Part shown: piece after piece, positions 1 to 6,625 of the stretch | How positions within the stretch are numbered: the stretch's first letter is position 1 | Layout: each line of letters begins with the position of its first letter | Assembly: GCA_900758075.1 (NCBI GenBank) | Contig: CAAEQF010000170.1 | Location: forward strand, 1 to 7,267 | Origin: Coriobacteriia bacterium | GTDB taxonomy: Bacteria > Actinomycetota > Coriobacteriia > Coriobacteriales > QAMH01 | Direction of reading: 5' to 3' | DNA: 7,267 nucleotides | Position numbers and translations under genes: made by a program | Notes under the pieces: model-generated | Databases searched by the model: none | What the model was told of the DNA's origin: nothing | What the model saw: only the letters and a program-made list of their open reading frames with translations

Positions 1-36
1 CCCGTCCAAGAATTGGGATGCAGTTCATCCTAGGGG

Positions 37-105
37 TCAGCGGGGCTAGAACACAAACGATGCTGCCCGAGTTGGCGGGGCACCGCTTGGGTCCAGTATA
101 GCATG
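37..105. repeat. Left copy of a 68/69-nt direct repeat
   Basis: This copy matches 6680-6747 in the same orientation. The differences are one single-base indel (about position 53) and six substitutions confined to 86-93. Positions 37-50 and 60-85 are identical to the other copy, as is 94-105. The sequence on both sides is unrelated, so the ends are sharp. It lies 55 bp beyond the stop codon of the minus-strand transporter. On the minus strand it starts with an extended -10-like box and ends with one arm of the hairpin seen intact at the other copy; the second arm is missing here. It could be a relic of an insertion-sequence tail or a small RNA gene. Confidence 0.85.
95..103 (-). promoter_or_regulatory. 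Possible extended -10 box, left repeat copy
   Basis: Read on the minus strand the site is TGC-TATACT, matching the extended -10 pattern TGn-TATAAT at all but one base. No -35 hexamer is evident upstream. The box is conserved exactly in the second repeat copy while the eight bases just downstream differ. A transcript would leave the window on the left. The sequence match is the only evidence. Confidence 0.3.
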
Positions 106-160
106 TGGAGCTGCGATTGGGTCTTTGCTCCTGCTTGGGCGCACCGCGAAGTATCCGTGC

Positions 161-1447
161 CTATGCCGCGTTCCTCGCGCTAGAGGAAGCCTTTTTGCGT
201 TGTCGCGTTGTGTGCACCAGCACTGACACGAGTGCGATGGCGAGCATGGCGGCTCCGAACAGCGGATACACCGTCAGACAGCTGCCACCTGTCATGCCGA
301 TCGTCCCCGTCAGCAGGTACGAGCTCGCGGTAACGGCAAGTCCGTCCGCAGCCGCGACAATGCTCGTCGCGGTGCTCTGTTTGCCGGCGGGGACGATCTC
401 TGTGCAGCGAGTGTAGAAGAAGCAGAAGTAGAACGGCCACATCAACCCGGCGATGCCCAGCGCAATCATCGCGACGGGGGCGCTGGGAAAGAACGCGAGC
501 ACAAAGAAGATGCCTGCAATGACGAAGAGAGCGGGCAGATACACGCCATTGCTGAACCTCTTGTAAAAGAACCCGAAGGTCAGCGAGCCAATCGCGGTCG
601 CTATCGTCATGATGGACGTCAGAATGCCCGCAAACGACTCGTCGCCGATTCCCGCGTCTGCAACGTAGAGCGCGACCATGTAGAGGATCACGAAATAGAG
701 CATCGCCACGAGGAACACCTGCACCGAAAGCGGTGCCAACGGCTTCCACCAGCCCTTGGGCGCCTGCTCTGCATGGGGCGTGCGGAACAGTCCGCGTGCA
801 AGGGCGGACACGGAAGAGGTCGACTCCCCGCGCACCTCCTCGACAGATTCTGCAACGGGGCGAACCGGCGGGAAGGAGGGGAGAAAGACAACCAGCATCA
901 GCAGCACTGGAATGGCGATGAGGTAGACGAGGAACGCGTTTTGCCACGTTCCGACGGCCAGATAGCCGGCAGACGATGCCAGCACGGCACCCAAGATGGA
1001 CATGACCGAGTTGTACCAGCCGACGTACTTCCCATGCTCGGTTCCGTCGGTGAACAGGTCTGCGAGAATCGACAACGCCGCAGTGTTGGTGATGCCCCAA
1101 CCGACGCCGGTCGCGAGCAGCCGCATGGTCACGAAGTACCAGATTTCCTGAATTGCAATACCGAGCACCGAGCTTGCGGTGAAGATCGCGAAGCCGACCA
1201 CCATGATGCGCTTCTTGTCCATGCGATCGCATAGCACGCCTGTTATCAGTCCGAACGGCAGCCCGAAGAGCGCAGGGCCCGTGATGCCGAGATTGATGAG
1301 CCATTCGGGGGAATCCGAGAACACTCGGTACACGTCTGCGGCGATGGGGCTGATCACCAGGTCGCCCATCGTGCACATGGAAGAGAGAAACAATGCGGAA
1401 ACGGCAAGGACGAGACGCCACTTGGGGAGCTGTGCGGCCTGGGTCAT
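161..1447 (-). CDS. Major facilitator superfamily transporter (distal paralogue)
   Basis: This is a 428-residue inner-membrane secondary transporter with hydrophobic segments throughout and two six-helix halves. They are separated by a hydrophilic loop at about residues 191-231. The loop 2-3 signature (MFS motif A) is GVLCDRMDKK at 70-79, and a second striking patch, WPFYFCFFYTRCTE, lies at about 337-350. The frame is open further upstream to 1516, but the ATG at 1447 is preferred. From there the protein aligns without gaps to the other transporter in this window from residue 1 through about 190, and a GAAAGG ribosome binding site lies 10 nt upstream. It is the last gene of the minus-strand unit, 133 bp behind the amidohydrolase. 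Its central loop is about 16 residues longer than that of its paralogue. It ends with TAG and a basic, serine- and alanine-rich tail. The substrate is unknown; linkage to the hydrolase suggests the hydrolase substrate or product. Confidence 0.93.
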   Translation of the reverse strand: MTQAAQLPKWRLVLAVSALFLSSMCTMGDLVISPIAADVYRVFSDSPEWLINLGITGPALFGLPFGLITGVLCDRMDKKRIMVVGFAIFTASSVLGIAIQEIWYFVTMRLLATGVGWGITNTAALSILADLFTDGTEHGKYVGWYNSVMSILGAVLASSAGYLAVGTWQNAFLVYLIAIPVLLMLVVFLPSFPPVRPVAESVEEVRGESTSSVSALARGLFRTPHAEQAPKGWWKPLAPLSVQVFLVAMLYFVILYMVALYVADAGIGDESFAGILTSIMTIATAIGSLTFGFFYKRFSNGVYLPALFVIAGIFFVLAFFPSAPVAMIALGIAGLMWPFYFCFFYTRCTEIVPAGKQSTATSIVAAADGLAVTASSYLLTGTIGMTGGSCLTVYPLFGAAMLAIALVSVLVHTTRQRKKASSSARNAA

Positions 1448-1538
1448 GATTTGCGTGCCTTTCGGTAAGCCCCTCGTCGCGGGGCGGTGTACCGGCCTTT
1501 TGTTCGAGCGGTTCAAGGCTCCGCTCTGCCAAAGAAGT

Positions 1539-1567
1539 GGGGAGCTTCCTGGGGACGGAAGCTCCCC
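1539..1567 (-). terminator. Intercistronic hairpin behind the amidohydrolase
   Basis: Perfect 11-bp arms (GGGGAGCTTCC at 1539-1549 and GGAAGCTCCCC at 1557-1567) enclose a 7-nt loop, starting 13 nt past the amidohydrolase stop codon. In the minus direction the stem is followed by ACTTCTTTGG, which is rich in T but not a clean run. It is therefore likely a partial terminator or an RNA-stabilising 3' end that lowers expression of the following transporter. Confidence 0.6.
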
Positions 1568-1580
1568 GATAAAGGAGGGA

Positions 1581-3212
1581 CTACTGCTCGAGCGCGGCGC
1601 CGTCGGCTCTGTAGACGACCTCGCCGTCGATGAAGGTGTACAGCGGAGACGCCTTCAAGATCTCTTCAGGCGTTGCCGCGAAGAGGTTGCGGTCCATGAT
1701 GACCACATCAGCAAGCTTGCCTGCATGCAGGGTGCCAATGCGGTCCTCGAAATTCTCGAGTCGCGCCGCACCGTAGGTGTAGCCCTGAAGTACTTCGCCC
1801 AGGCTGATTCGCTGTTCGGGGACAAAGCCGCCTTCGGGGTATCCGTCCCAGGGCTGCTTTCGCGTGAGGGCGGCGTAGATGCCTTCCATGGGGTTGAGGT
1901 TCCAAACGGGGGCATCGGTGCCAAACGCGGGGATGGCGTGCGCATCGATGAGCGACTTGACAGGCCACATGTACGGGCGCCATTTCTCTCCGAGCAGCTT
2001 GGGGTAGCCATCGATGTTGAGCACGGAGTGGATCGGCTGCATCGAGGGGACGACACCCAGCTTGGCGAAGCGCTCGATGTCTTCTGGGCAGCAGCTCTCG
2101 ATATGCTCGATTGCGTTGCGTAGTCCCTTGTTGCCCTGCTTCTTCTGCACCTCTTCGAAGACGTCCAGCGCCTGCTTGACGGCAGCGTTGCCGATTGCAT
2201 GCAGGCGGACGCTCCATCCGTGGGCGTCTGCCTCTTCGACCATCTTGTAGAGCTCGTCGCGGTCGATTGCCGATTCGCCGCAGGTCGTGGGATCGTCGGC
2301 GTATGGCTCGGTGAGAAAACCGGTATGGCCTTCGCAGACGCCGTCGGTGATCATCTTGAGTCCGGCAAAGCGCAAATGCTCTGACTTGAAGAGCGGCTCG
2401 TATTTCTTCGCGTTTGCCAGTCCTGGCTCGAGCTTGAGAAAGCAGCTCATGCGGATGGGGAGCTTGCCCTTGTCCTCAAGCTCCTTGAAGATGCGCAGGT
2501 TTTCCTCTTCGGGAACGCCACCGTAGGGCCAGACGCTGCCCGTCGCGGTGACGCCAAACGAGAGGGCCTCGTCGATGGTCTGCCCGAGGGCGCGGTCCAT
2601 GTTTGCGGCCATGTTCGCAAGGCCCCAAACCGGGTCGTTGACCGGCGGTTCCTTGCCAATGCCCGTGGGCACACCGTTCTCGTCGCGTACGATGACGCCG
2701 CCATCTGGGTCCACGGTGTGCTCGTCGTAGCCTGCAATTTCGAGTGCCTTGCTGTTCATCCAGCCGATGTGCATGTCCCACGATGCAAAGTACGCGGGGC
2801 GGTCGGGGACGACCTCATCGAGCATGTAGCGCGTGGGCTCTTCGGTCCATGAATCGTAGTTGAAGTCACAGCCCACGATCCACTCGTTTTCGGGGTGTGC
2901 CTCTGCGAATTCCTTGATGCGGGCCAGCGTCTCGTCCTTGGAGTTCAAACCCTCGAGGCTGAGCGTGTAGCTGTCGTCTTTCATGATGCCGTTTTGCAAA
3001 AAATGCGTGTGGGCGTCGTTGAAGCCGGGCAGGACGAGCCTGTCGCCGCAGTCGTAGACGACGGTGTCTGGGCCAATGTAGCGTTCTGCATCTTCCAGAG
3101 ATACTACGTCTAGAATCTCGTTGCCCTTGATCGCCACGGCACCCTCAATGGTGCCGAGTGTCTCTGCAGTGAAGATGATCGAGCTCTTGATTACCACATC
3201 TGCTTGTGTCAT
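1581..3212 (-). CDS. YtcJ-like metal-dependent amidohydrolase (amidohydrolase family 3)
   Basis: This 543-residue protein has the layout of the Amidohydro_3/YtcJ family: an N-terminal beta sandwich, a metal-binding barrel, and a C-terminal sandwich strand (HAGKLADVVIMDRN, about 496-509). The expected ligands are visible: HTH (His68, His70) after LPGFNDA, Lys286 in GLKMITDG where the family has the bridging residue, His338 in RLHAIGN, His370 in IEHIE, and Asp433 in GTDAPVW. Length is normal and nothing appears missing. There is no signal peptide, so it should be cytoplasmic. The ATG at 3212 is backed by GAGG 8 nt upstream. Family members hydrolyse amide-like C-N bonds (N-substituted formamide deformylase is one), but substrates vary and none can be assigned here. 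It lies between two paralogous transporters in the same direction, which points to hydrolysis of an imported compound. Confidence 0.93.
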   Translation of the reverse strand: MTQADVVIKSSIIFTAETLGTIEGAVAIKGNEILDVVSLEDAERYIGPDTVVYDCGDRLVLPGFNDAHTHFLQNGIMKDDSYTLSLEGLNSKDETLARIKEFAEAHPENEWIVGCDFNYDSWTEEPTRYMLDEVVPDRPAYFASWDMHIGWMNSKALEIAGYDEHTVDPDGGVIVRDENGVPTGIGKEPPVNDPVWGLANMAANMDRALGQTIDEALSFGVTATGSVWPYGGVPEEENLRIFKELEDKGKLPIRMSCFLKLEPGLANAKKYEPLFKSEHLRFAGLKMITDGVCEGHTGFLTEPYADDPTTCGESAIDRDELYKMVEEADAHGWSVRLHAIGNAAVKQALDVFEEVQKKQGNKGLRNAIEHIESCCPEDIERFAKLGVVPSMQPIHSVLNIDGYPKLLGEKWRPYMWPVKSLIDAHAIPAFGTDAPVWNLNPMEGIYAALTRKQPWDGYPEGGFVPEQRISLGEVLQGYTYGAARLENFEDRIGTLHAGKLADVVIMDRNLFAATPEEILKASPLYTFIDGEVVYRADGAALEQ

Positions 3213-3250
3213 GAGAATCGCCTCGATAACGTTGAGTCAAATAGGTTGGG

Positions 3251-3280
3251 GAAGGTCGGCACGGCAGTCGGCCGACCTTC
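3251..3280 (-). terminator. Intercistronic hairpin between first transporter and hydrolase
   Basis: Perfect 10-bp inverted arms (GAAGGTCGGC at 3251-3260, GCCGACCTTC at 3271-3280) flank a 10-nt loop, in the 121-bp gap behind the first transporter. Neither strand has a proper T run after the stem (minus: CCCCAACCTATTTG), so full intrinsic termination is doubtful. A processing or 3'-end protection element, or a weak attenuator, fits as well. The hydrolase begins 39 nt further on in the minus direction. Confidence 0.5.
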
Positions 3281-3333
3281 TCGTTACACTTGATACGTGA
3301 TGCGAGCAGTAGACGAACTGCTCTGTGGAGATC

Positions 3334-4563
3334 CTAGTTTTCTGCGACCGACTCGTTCTTCTTGCGCGTTGCGACAAACCAGACAATGGAAATGGCGCCG
3401 ACGATGAAGAGCACGATCCCGAAAGAAGGCCACAGTGCGACGGACGTGAGACCCGTTGCACCCATCAGACCGGTCAGCAGGTAGGAGCAGCCCGTTGCGG
3501 CAAGCCCGTCGGAAAGCGCGACGATGGAGGTCGCGGTGCCTGCCTTGCTCGCAGGGACCAGCTCGGTGCAGCGGGTGTAGAAGAAGCAGAAGTAGAATGG
3601 CCAGAAGAAGCCGGCGATTGCCACACATGCGATGGTCACAGCCGGGCTGGGGAACAGTCCCATGGCGACGAAGCAGATGCCCATCGCAAACAGGGCAGGC
3701 AGGTACACGGCGTTCTTGAGCTTCTTGTAGATGCTGCCGAAGACAAACGAGCCGATAGCGGTGGCAATCGTGCCGACGGATGCGAGCATGCCGGTAAAGG
3801 CCTCGTCGCCAACGCCGGAGTCGGCGACGAACAGGGCAATCATGTAGAGCATGACGAAGTAGCAGATAGCGACGAAGAACACCTGGATGGTAAGCGGGAT
3901 AAGGGCTTTCCACCAACCAGATTCAACTTTCTGCGTGCTTGCGGCCGACGACTTGTCTGCGTCCGCCTCTTCGCCCTTCTTCGCAGGGAAGGCGGGAAGG
4001 AAGGCGATGAGCATGATGAGCACGGGAATCGAGATCACGTACGTGTAAAACGCGTCTTGCCAAGCGGTGACTGCTAGTATGCCTGCGACAGCTGCCATGA
4101 TGGCGCCGATGATGGACATCGCGGAGTTGTACCAGCCAACGAATTTGCCGTGCTCGTCCTCATCGGTGAAGAGGTCGGCAAGAATGGCGAGCGCTGCGGT
4201 GTTGGTGATGCCCCAGCCAATGCCGGTTGCGCATAAGCGCATGGCTACGAAATAGTAGATGTTCTGGATGGCTGCGCCGAAGACTGCGCTCACAGTGAAG
4301 ATGGCAAAGCCGACGACCATAACCCACTTCTTGTCCACGCGGTCGCACAGCACGCCTGCGAGCAGGCCGAACGGGAGACCGACCAAAGCGGGTCCTGTGA
4401 TGCCGAGGTTGATGAGCCATTCGGGCGAGCCGGCGAATATCTGATAGAGATTAGCGACGATTGGGTTGATGACCAAGTCGCCCAACGTGCACATAGACGA
4501 CAAGAACAATGCCGCCAACGCGAGGAACAGTCTCCCCTTGCCGATACCTTTTGCGTCCGTCAT
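3334..4563 (-). CDS. Major facilitator superfamily transporter (promoter-proximal paralogue)
   Basis: This 409-residue inner-membrane transporter has about twelve hydrophobic segments and a hydrophilic central loop rich in lysine, alanine and acidic residues (about 191-218). MFS motif A reads GVLCDRVDKK at 70-79. The patch FFWPFYFCFFYTRCTE (319-334) is shared with the other transporter. Identity to that paralogue is about 73% by hand count over residues 11-190, and lower but clear in the second half. The ATG is well supported by AAGGAGGG (4576-4569), 5 nt upstream. It is the first gene of the minus-strand unit, directly facing the LuxR-type regulator, so it is the likeliest direct target of regulation. 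Its leader can form alternative stems (see 4584-4651). It ends with TAG. Transport direction and substrate are unknown. Confidence 0.94.
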   Translation of the reverse strand: MTDAKGIGKGRLFLALAALFLSSMCTLGDLVINPIVANLYQIFAGSPEWLINLGITGPALVGLPFGLLAGVLCDRVDKKWVMVVGFAIFTVSAVFGAAIQNIYYFVAMRLCATGIGWGITNTAALAILADLFTDEDEHGKFVGWYNSAMSIIGAIMAAVAGILAVTAWQDAFYTYVISIPVLIMLIAFLPAFPAKKGEEADADKSSAASTQKVESGWWKALIPLTIQVFFVAICYFVMLYMIALFVADSGVGDEAFTGMLASVGTIATAIGSFVFGSIYKKLKNAVYLPALFAMGICFVAMGLFPSPAVTIACVAIAGFFWPFYFCFFYTRCTELVPASKAGTATSIVALSDGLAATGCSYLLTGLMGATGLTSVALWPSFGIVLFIVGAISIVWFVATRKKNESVAEN

Positions 4564-4583
4564 GAAAACCCTCCTTTTCCAGT

Positions 4584-4651
4584 GCCGGGCTCCCTGCCCG
4601 GCGTGATGGATTGCTGGTTTTGCACGCTAGTTTGCTTGCGGGAATCACGCC
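4584..4651 (-). promoter_or_regulatory. Structured leader of the first transporter gene
   Basis: Two pairings are possible in the minus-strand transcript. One is a perfect 7-bp hairpin (GCCGGGC/GCCCGGC, 4584-4590 with 4596-4602, 5-nt loop) ending 7 nt before the ribosome binding site. The other is an 8-bp long-range stem (GGCGTGAT at 4600-4607 with ATCACGCC at 4644-4651). They share bases 4600-4602, so they cannot both form fully. This could be a translational switch or merely a stable leader; no known riboswitch class was recognised. Confidence 0.4.
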
Positions 4652-4738
4652 CCTCTCGGGCTTTATGGTTGTGATATGGTTTTCGGGCGAGCTTGGGCTA
4701 CATTTGAGTTTTCGCACTGGAGAAAGCCTGCAAATTTA

Positions 4739-4757
4739 GCCATAAGCTTTTTATGGC
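4739..4757. promoter_or_regulatory. Dyad in divergent intergenic region, candidate operator
   Basis: GCCATAA and TTATGGC are perfect 7-bp arms around a 5-nt centre. The site lies in the A+T-richer part of the 278-bp region between the divergent transporter and regulator genes. A dyad here is a reasonable binding site for the adjacent LuxR-type protein, but this rests only on symmetry and position. Confidence 0.35.
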
Positions 4758-4762
4758 CTACG

Positions 4763-4788
4763 TGGTTTACCTGGTGTTTTGTGAACCA
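4763..4788. promoter_or_regulatory. Second dyad upstream of the luxR-type gene
   Basis: TGGTTTAC and GTGAACCA form 8-bp arms with one mismatch around a 10-nt centre, 53 bp before the regulator start codon. It sits 5 bp from the first dyad. Candidate operator or autoregulatory site; clear -10 and -35 boxes could not be fixed nearby. Confidence 0.35.
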
Positions 4789-4841
4789 TGAGTCCCTGCT
4801 TTCAGATTGCCGGCATTCGGTCGCGATAAAAGGAGCGCAAC

Positions 4842-6305
4842 GTGTCCACCGTCTCTGATTCCTATAGCCCGGTCGTTCCTCCTGTTTATATTGGCGTTTC
4901 ATTTCTGCTGAGCTGGGTGTACCTGTTGTTCTACGCGCGCTCTGCGGGCATCGAGGCGGCTGCCCCCATCTCGCTCATGAGCTTTGGCTACATGCTGAGC
5001 TCCGTCCTCATGGCGGCAACAGTTCTGGCAGTGGCGTTTCTGGTGAAAAAGCGCGTCCAGTTTCTGACGAGCGTCCCTGTCAAGCTGTTCGCGGGTATCG
5101 CACTACCCGTTGGAACAGCGGTTCTCATAGCGGGCGGTTTTTTGCAGCTGCCGATACTGCTTGTGCTTGGCGGCGTCCTCACGGGGGTGGCATCGGGGGT
5201 TCAGACGTTGCAGTGGATCGTCGCCTACAAGCGCGTGGGACTGAACGCCGCAATCTCGAGTTTCCCGCTGCTGTTGGCGGTAAGCGTCGGGACTTGTGTG
5301 ACGCTCATGTACTTGCCGGATATTGTGCTCGTGTTTGCGACTGTTGTGCTGCCCATCGTCTCCGAGGCCATGCTCCATGCGGTTAGGAACAACATCATGC
5401 CCGAGTACTCGCTCGATCCCGGTCCGCGCGACATGTCCGTCAACTTCATCTTGCTCCTCACGCCGATTGCGGTGTACGCGCTTTGTTCGGGTTTCCTCGA
5501 CTTCTTCTCGGGATATGGACCGTACACGTTTGTGTTCTACGCGTGCATCTCGTTCATTCCCCTTGCGATTGCGGGTGTGTATGCGTACCTGGTCGAGAGG
5601 AAGCATTTTCTCTCGGTTTTCGTTGTTCCGACATGCTTTCTGCTTGTGGTGTTCGTCCCGTTTCTGACGCGGATGGACGTTGCTCCCCTGGCCCAGTTCG
5701 TCTCGATTGGCGAACTTGGCGTGGAGATCTTGCTGTTCATTGTTTCGGTCGGATTCGCGACCTACTTCTCCATCGATTCGCTCAAGACCTATGCGCTCGC
5801 GCGCATGCTGAACTTTGCGATGAACACGGTGGGGTGGTATGCGGCGCGGGGACTGTCGAGTAGCTTCAAGGGGCTGTTTGACGCACAGACGGCGCTGCTT
5901 GTGGGGTTTCTCGCAATCGAGGTGGCATCGGTTGGCTTGACGATTGCCATTGTAAAGGCGCGGAAAAGCACTCTTGGCGACGATAGCGGAGACGAGACGA
6001 CGGAGGATGCCTTAGCGGTAACCACGTCTGCTGATGCTGCACGGCCGGAAACCCTGCAAGAGGATGGGGCAGAGGCATTCGACCGCTCTTGCGGCGAAAT
6101 TGCAGAGGAGTTTGACCTGTCGAAGCGCGAAGTGGATGTCTTGAAACTGCTGGCGCGGGGCAATTCGTCGCAGCATATCCAAGAGGTGCTGTTTATTGCC
6201 GCGGGTACAGTCAACTACCATACGCGCAATATCTACGCGAAGCTCGGCGTGCATTCCAAGCAGGAAGTCATCGACCTTGTGCGAGAGCGCATGGAGGAGA
6301 GGTAA
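4842..6305 (+). CDS. Membrane-anchored LuxR-family transcriptional regulator
   Basis: This 487-residue protein begins with GTG. The start is fixed by AAAAGGAG at 4828-4835, 6 nt upstream. Residues 15-370 are strongly hydrophobic, with about ten to twelve membrane segments resembling a transporter-like fold. A hydrophilic acidic linker (about 375-420) leads to a LuxR/GerE-type helix-turn-helix at about 424-484 (LSKREVDVLKLLARG, then TVNYHTRNIYAKLGV). No receiver, PAS or autoinducer-binding domain is visible, so the membrane half is probably the sensor. Membrane-spanning LuxR proteins of this shape are numerous in Eggerthellaceae. Its divergent position from the transporter gene suggests local control of that unit and perhaps of itself. 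The ligand is unknown. The only stop is TAA at 6303-6305. Confidence 0.93.
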   Translation: MSTVSDSYSPVVPPVYIGVSFLLSWVYLLFYARSAGIEAAAPISLMSFGYMLSSVLMAATVLAVAFLVKKRVQFLTSVPVKLFAGIALPVGTAVLIAGGFLQLPILLVLGGVLTGVASGVQTLQWIVAYKRVGLNAAISSFPLLLAVSVGTCVTLMYLPDIVLVFATVVLPIVSEAMLHAVRNNIMPEYSLDPGPRDMSVNFILLLTPIAVYALCSGFLDFFSGYGPYTFVFYACISFIPLAIAGVYAYLVERKHFLSVFVVPTCFLLVVFVPFLTRMDVAPLAQFVSIGELGVEILLFIVSVGFATYFSIDSLKTYALARMLNFAMNTVGWYAARGLSSSFKGLFDAQTALLVGFLAIEVASVGLTIAIVKARKSTLGDDSGDETTEDALAVTTSADAARPETLQEDGAEAFDRSCGEIAEEFDLSKREVDVLKLLARGNSSQHIQEVLFIAAGTVNYHTRNIYAKLGVHSKQEVIDLVRERMEER

Positions 6306-6330
6306 GGCGCAGGAGCGCATCTGGCCCCAA

Positions 6331-6410
6331 CTGCGGGAGAATCGTGGCAGTGTCACACGTCCGGCGCGAGCTGCGCGAGAACGGTGGCAGTGCCACACAT
6401 CCGGCGCGCC
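6331..6410. repeat. Two tandem 40-nt repeats downstream of luxR-type gene
   Basis: Units 6331-6370 and 6371-6410 abut exactly and match at 33 of 40 bases. Each holds a near-palindrome: GTGGCA-G-TGCCAC is perfect in the second unit, and the first has one change. The pair is framed by CGGGAGAA (6334-6341) and TTCTCCCG (6411-6418), a perfect 8-bp inverted repeat. It begins 25 bp after the regulator stop codon. It could be a structured 3' end or a protein-binding array. Confidence 0.75.
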
Positions 6411-6440
6411 TTCTCCCGGTTCCTGAAATTCACCTGAAGT

Positions 6441-6454
6441 GGCCCCTCAGGGCC
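6441..6454 (+). terminator. Possible weak terminator after the regulator
   Basis: GGCCC-CTCA-GGGCC is a perfect 5-bp stem with a 4-nt loop, followed by TGTCGGCTTCTGT. The following sequence is only mildly T-rich, so this is a weak candidate for the 3' end of the regulator transcript. Confidence 0.25.
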
Positions 6455-6477
6455 TGTCGGCTTCTGTCCGCGGACGC

Positions 6478-6483
6478 TAGAAT
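6478..6483 (+). promoter_or_regulatory. Possible -10 box for the small peptide gene
   Basis: TAGAAT matches the -10 consensus at five of six bases and would place transcription start about 49 nt before the small peptide start codon. No good -35 hexamer is visible at 16-18 nt spacing. Confidence 0.25.
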
Positions 6484-6538
6484 CTCGCACAAGGTGCTTT
6501 GCCGCGCTCGGGCAGCTTCGAGAAAGAGGAGGTTGCCC

Positions 6539-6625
6539 ATGGACACTCAGACGGTAATTGCGACATGCGAGGCTATCTTAGTCGTCATTGGAATCATCGG
6601 GCTCGTGCTGGTGAGGAGGGAGTGA
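6539..6625 (+). CDS. Small hydrophobic single-helix membrane peptide (28 aa)
   Basis: A 28-codon frame, ATG to TGA, starts 6 nt after AAAGAGGAGG (6523-6532), one of the strongest ribosome binding sites in the window. The peptide has a short polar start (MDTQT), one uninterrupted hydrophobic helix of about 19 residues (VIATCEAILVVIGIIGLVL), and a charged end (VRRE). This is the build of type I toxins and other small membrane peptides, but no specific family is recognised. The same frame is open upstream to 6344 and could code for 93 residues. That extension is arginine-rich, runs through the 40-nt repeat, and would ignore the strong site, so the short form is preferred. A perfect hairpin follows 27 bp after the stop. 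The gene is antisense to the frame-extended end of the transposase reading frame. Confidence 0.6.
   Translation: MDTQTVIATCEAILVVIGIIGLVLVRRE

Noticed and set aside
1..160. Minus-strand frame that stays open past the transporter stop to the left edge, including an ATG at 28
   Set aside because: There is no ribosome binding site at proper spacing and no recognisable protein. Fewer than ten codons follow the ATG before the edge, so it cannot be supported from this window.
1448..1516. N-terminal extension of the distal transporter to an ATG at 1516
   Set aside because: The extra 23 residues are polar and basic, lack a counterpart in the paralogous transporter, and start without a good ribosome binding site. 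The start at 1447 aligns exactly with residue 1 of the paralogue.
180..1532. Long minus-strand open frame overlapping the distal transporter
   Set aside because: It is rich in arginine and histidine, has no recognisable domain, and lies almost wholly within a well-supported membrane protein gene in another frame. It is a GC-driven shadow.
1179..2123. 314-codon plus-strand open frame across the transporter-hydrolase junction
   Set aside because: It runs antisense through two supported genes and their intergenic hairpin with no domain or ribosome binding site, so it is a shadow.
6331..6410. CRISPR array
   Set aside because: There are only two units, they abut directly with no spacers, they differ at seven positions, and no cas gene is nearby.
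6344..6538. Longer, 93-residue version of the small peptide
   Set aside because: It would start with GTG inside the 40-nt repeat, has arginine-rich low-complexity content, and bypasses the very strong ribosome binding site in front of the ATG at 6539.
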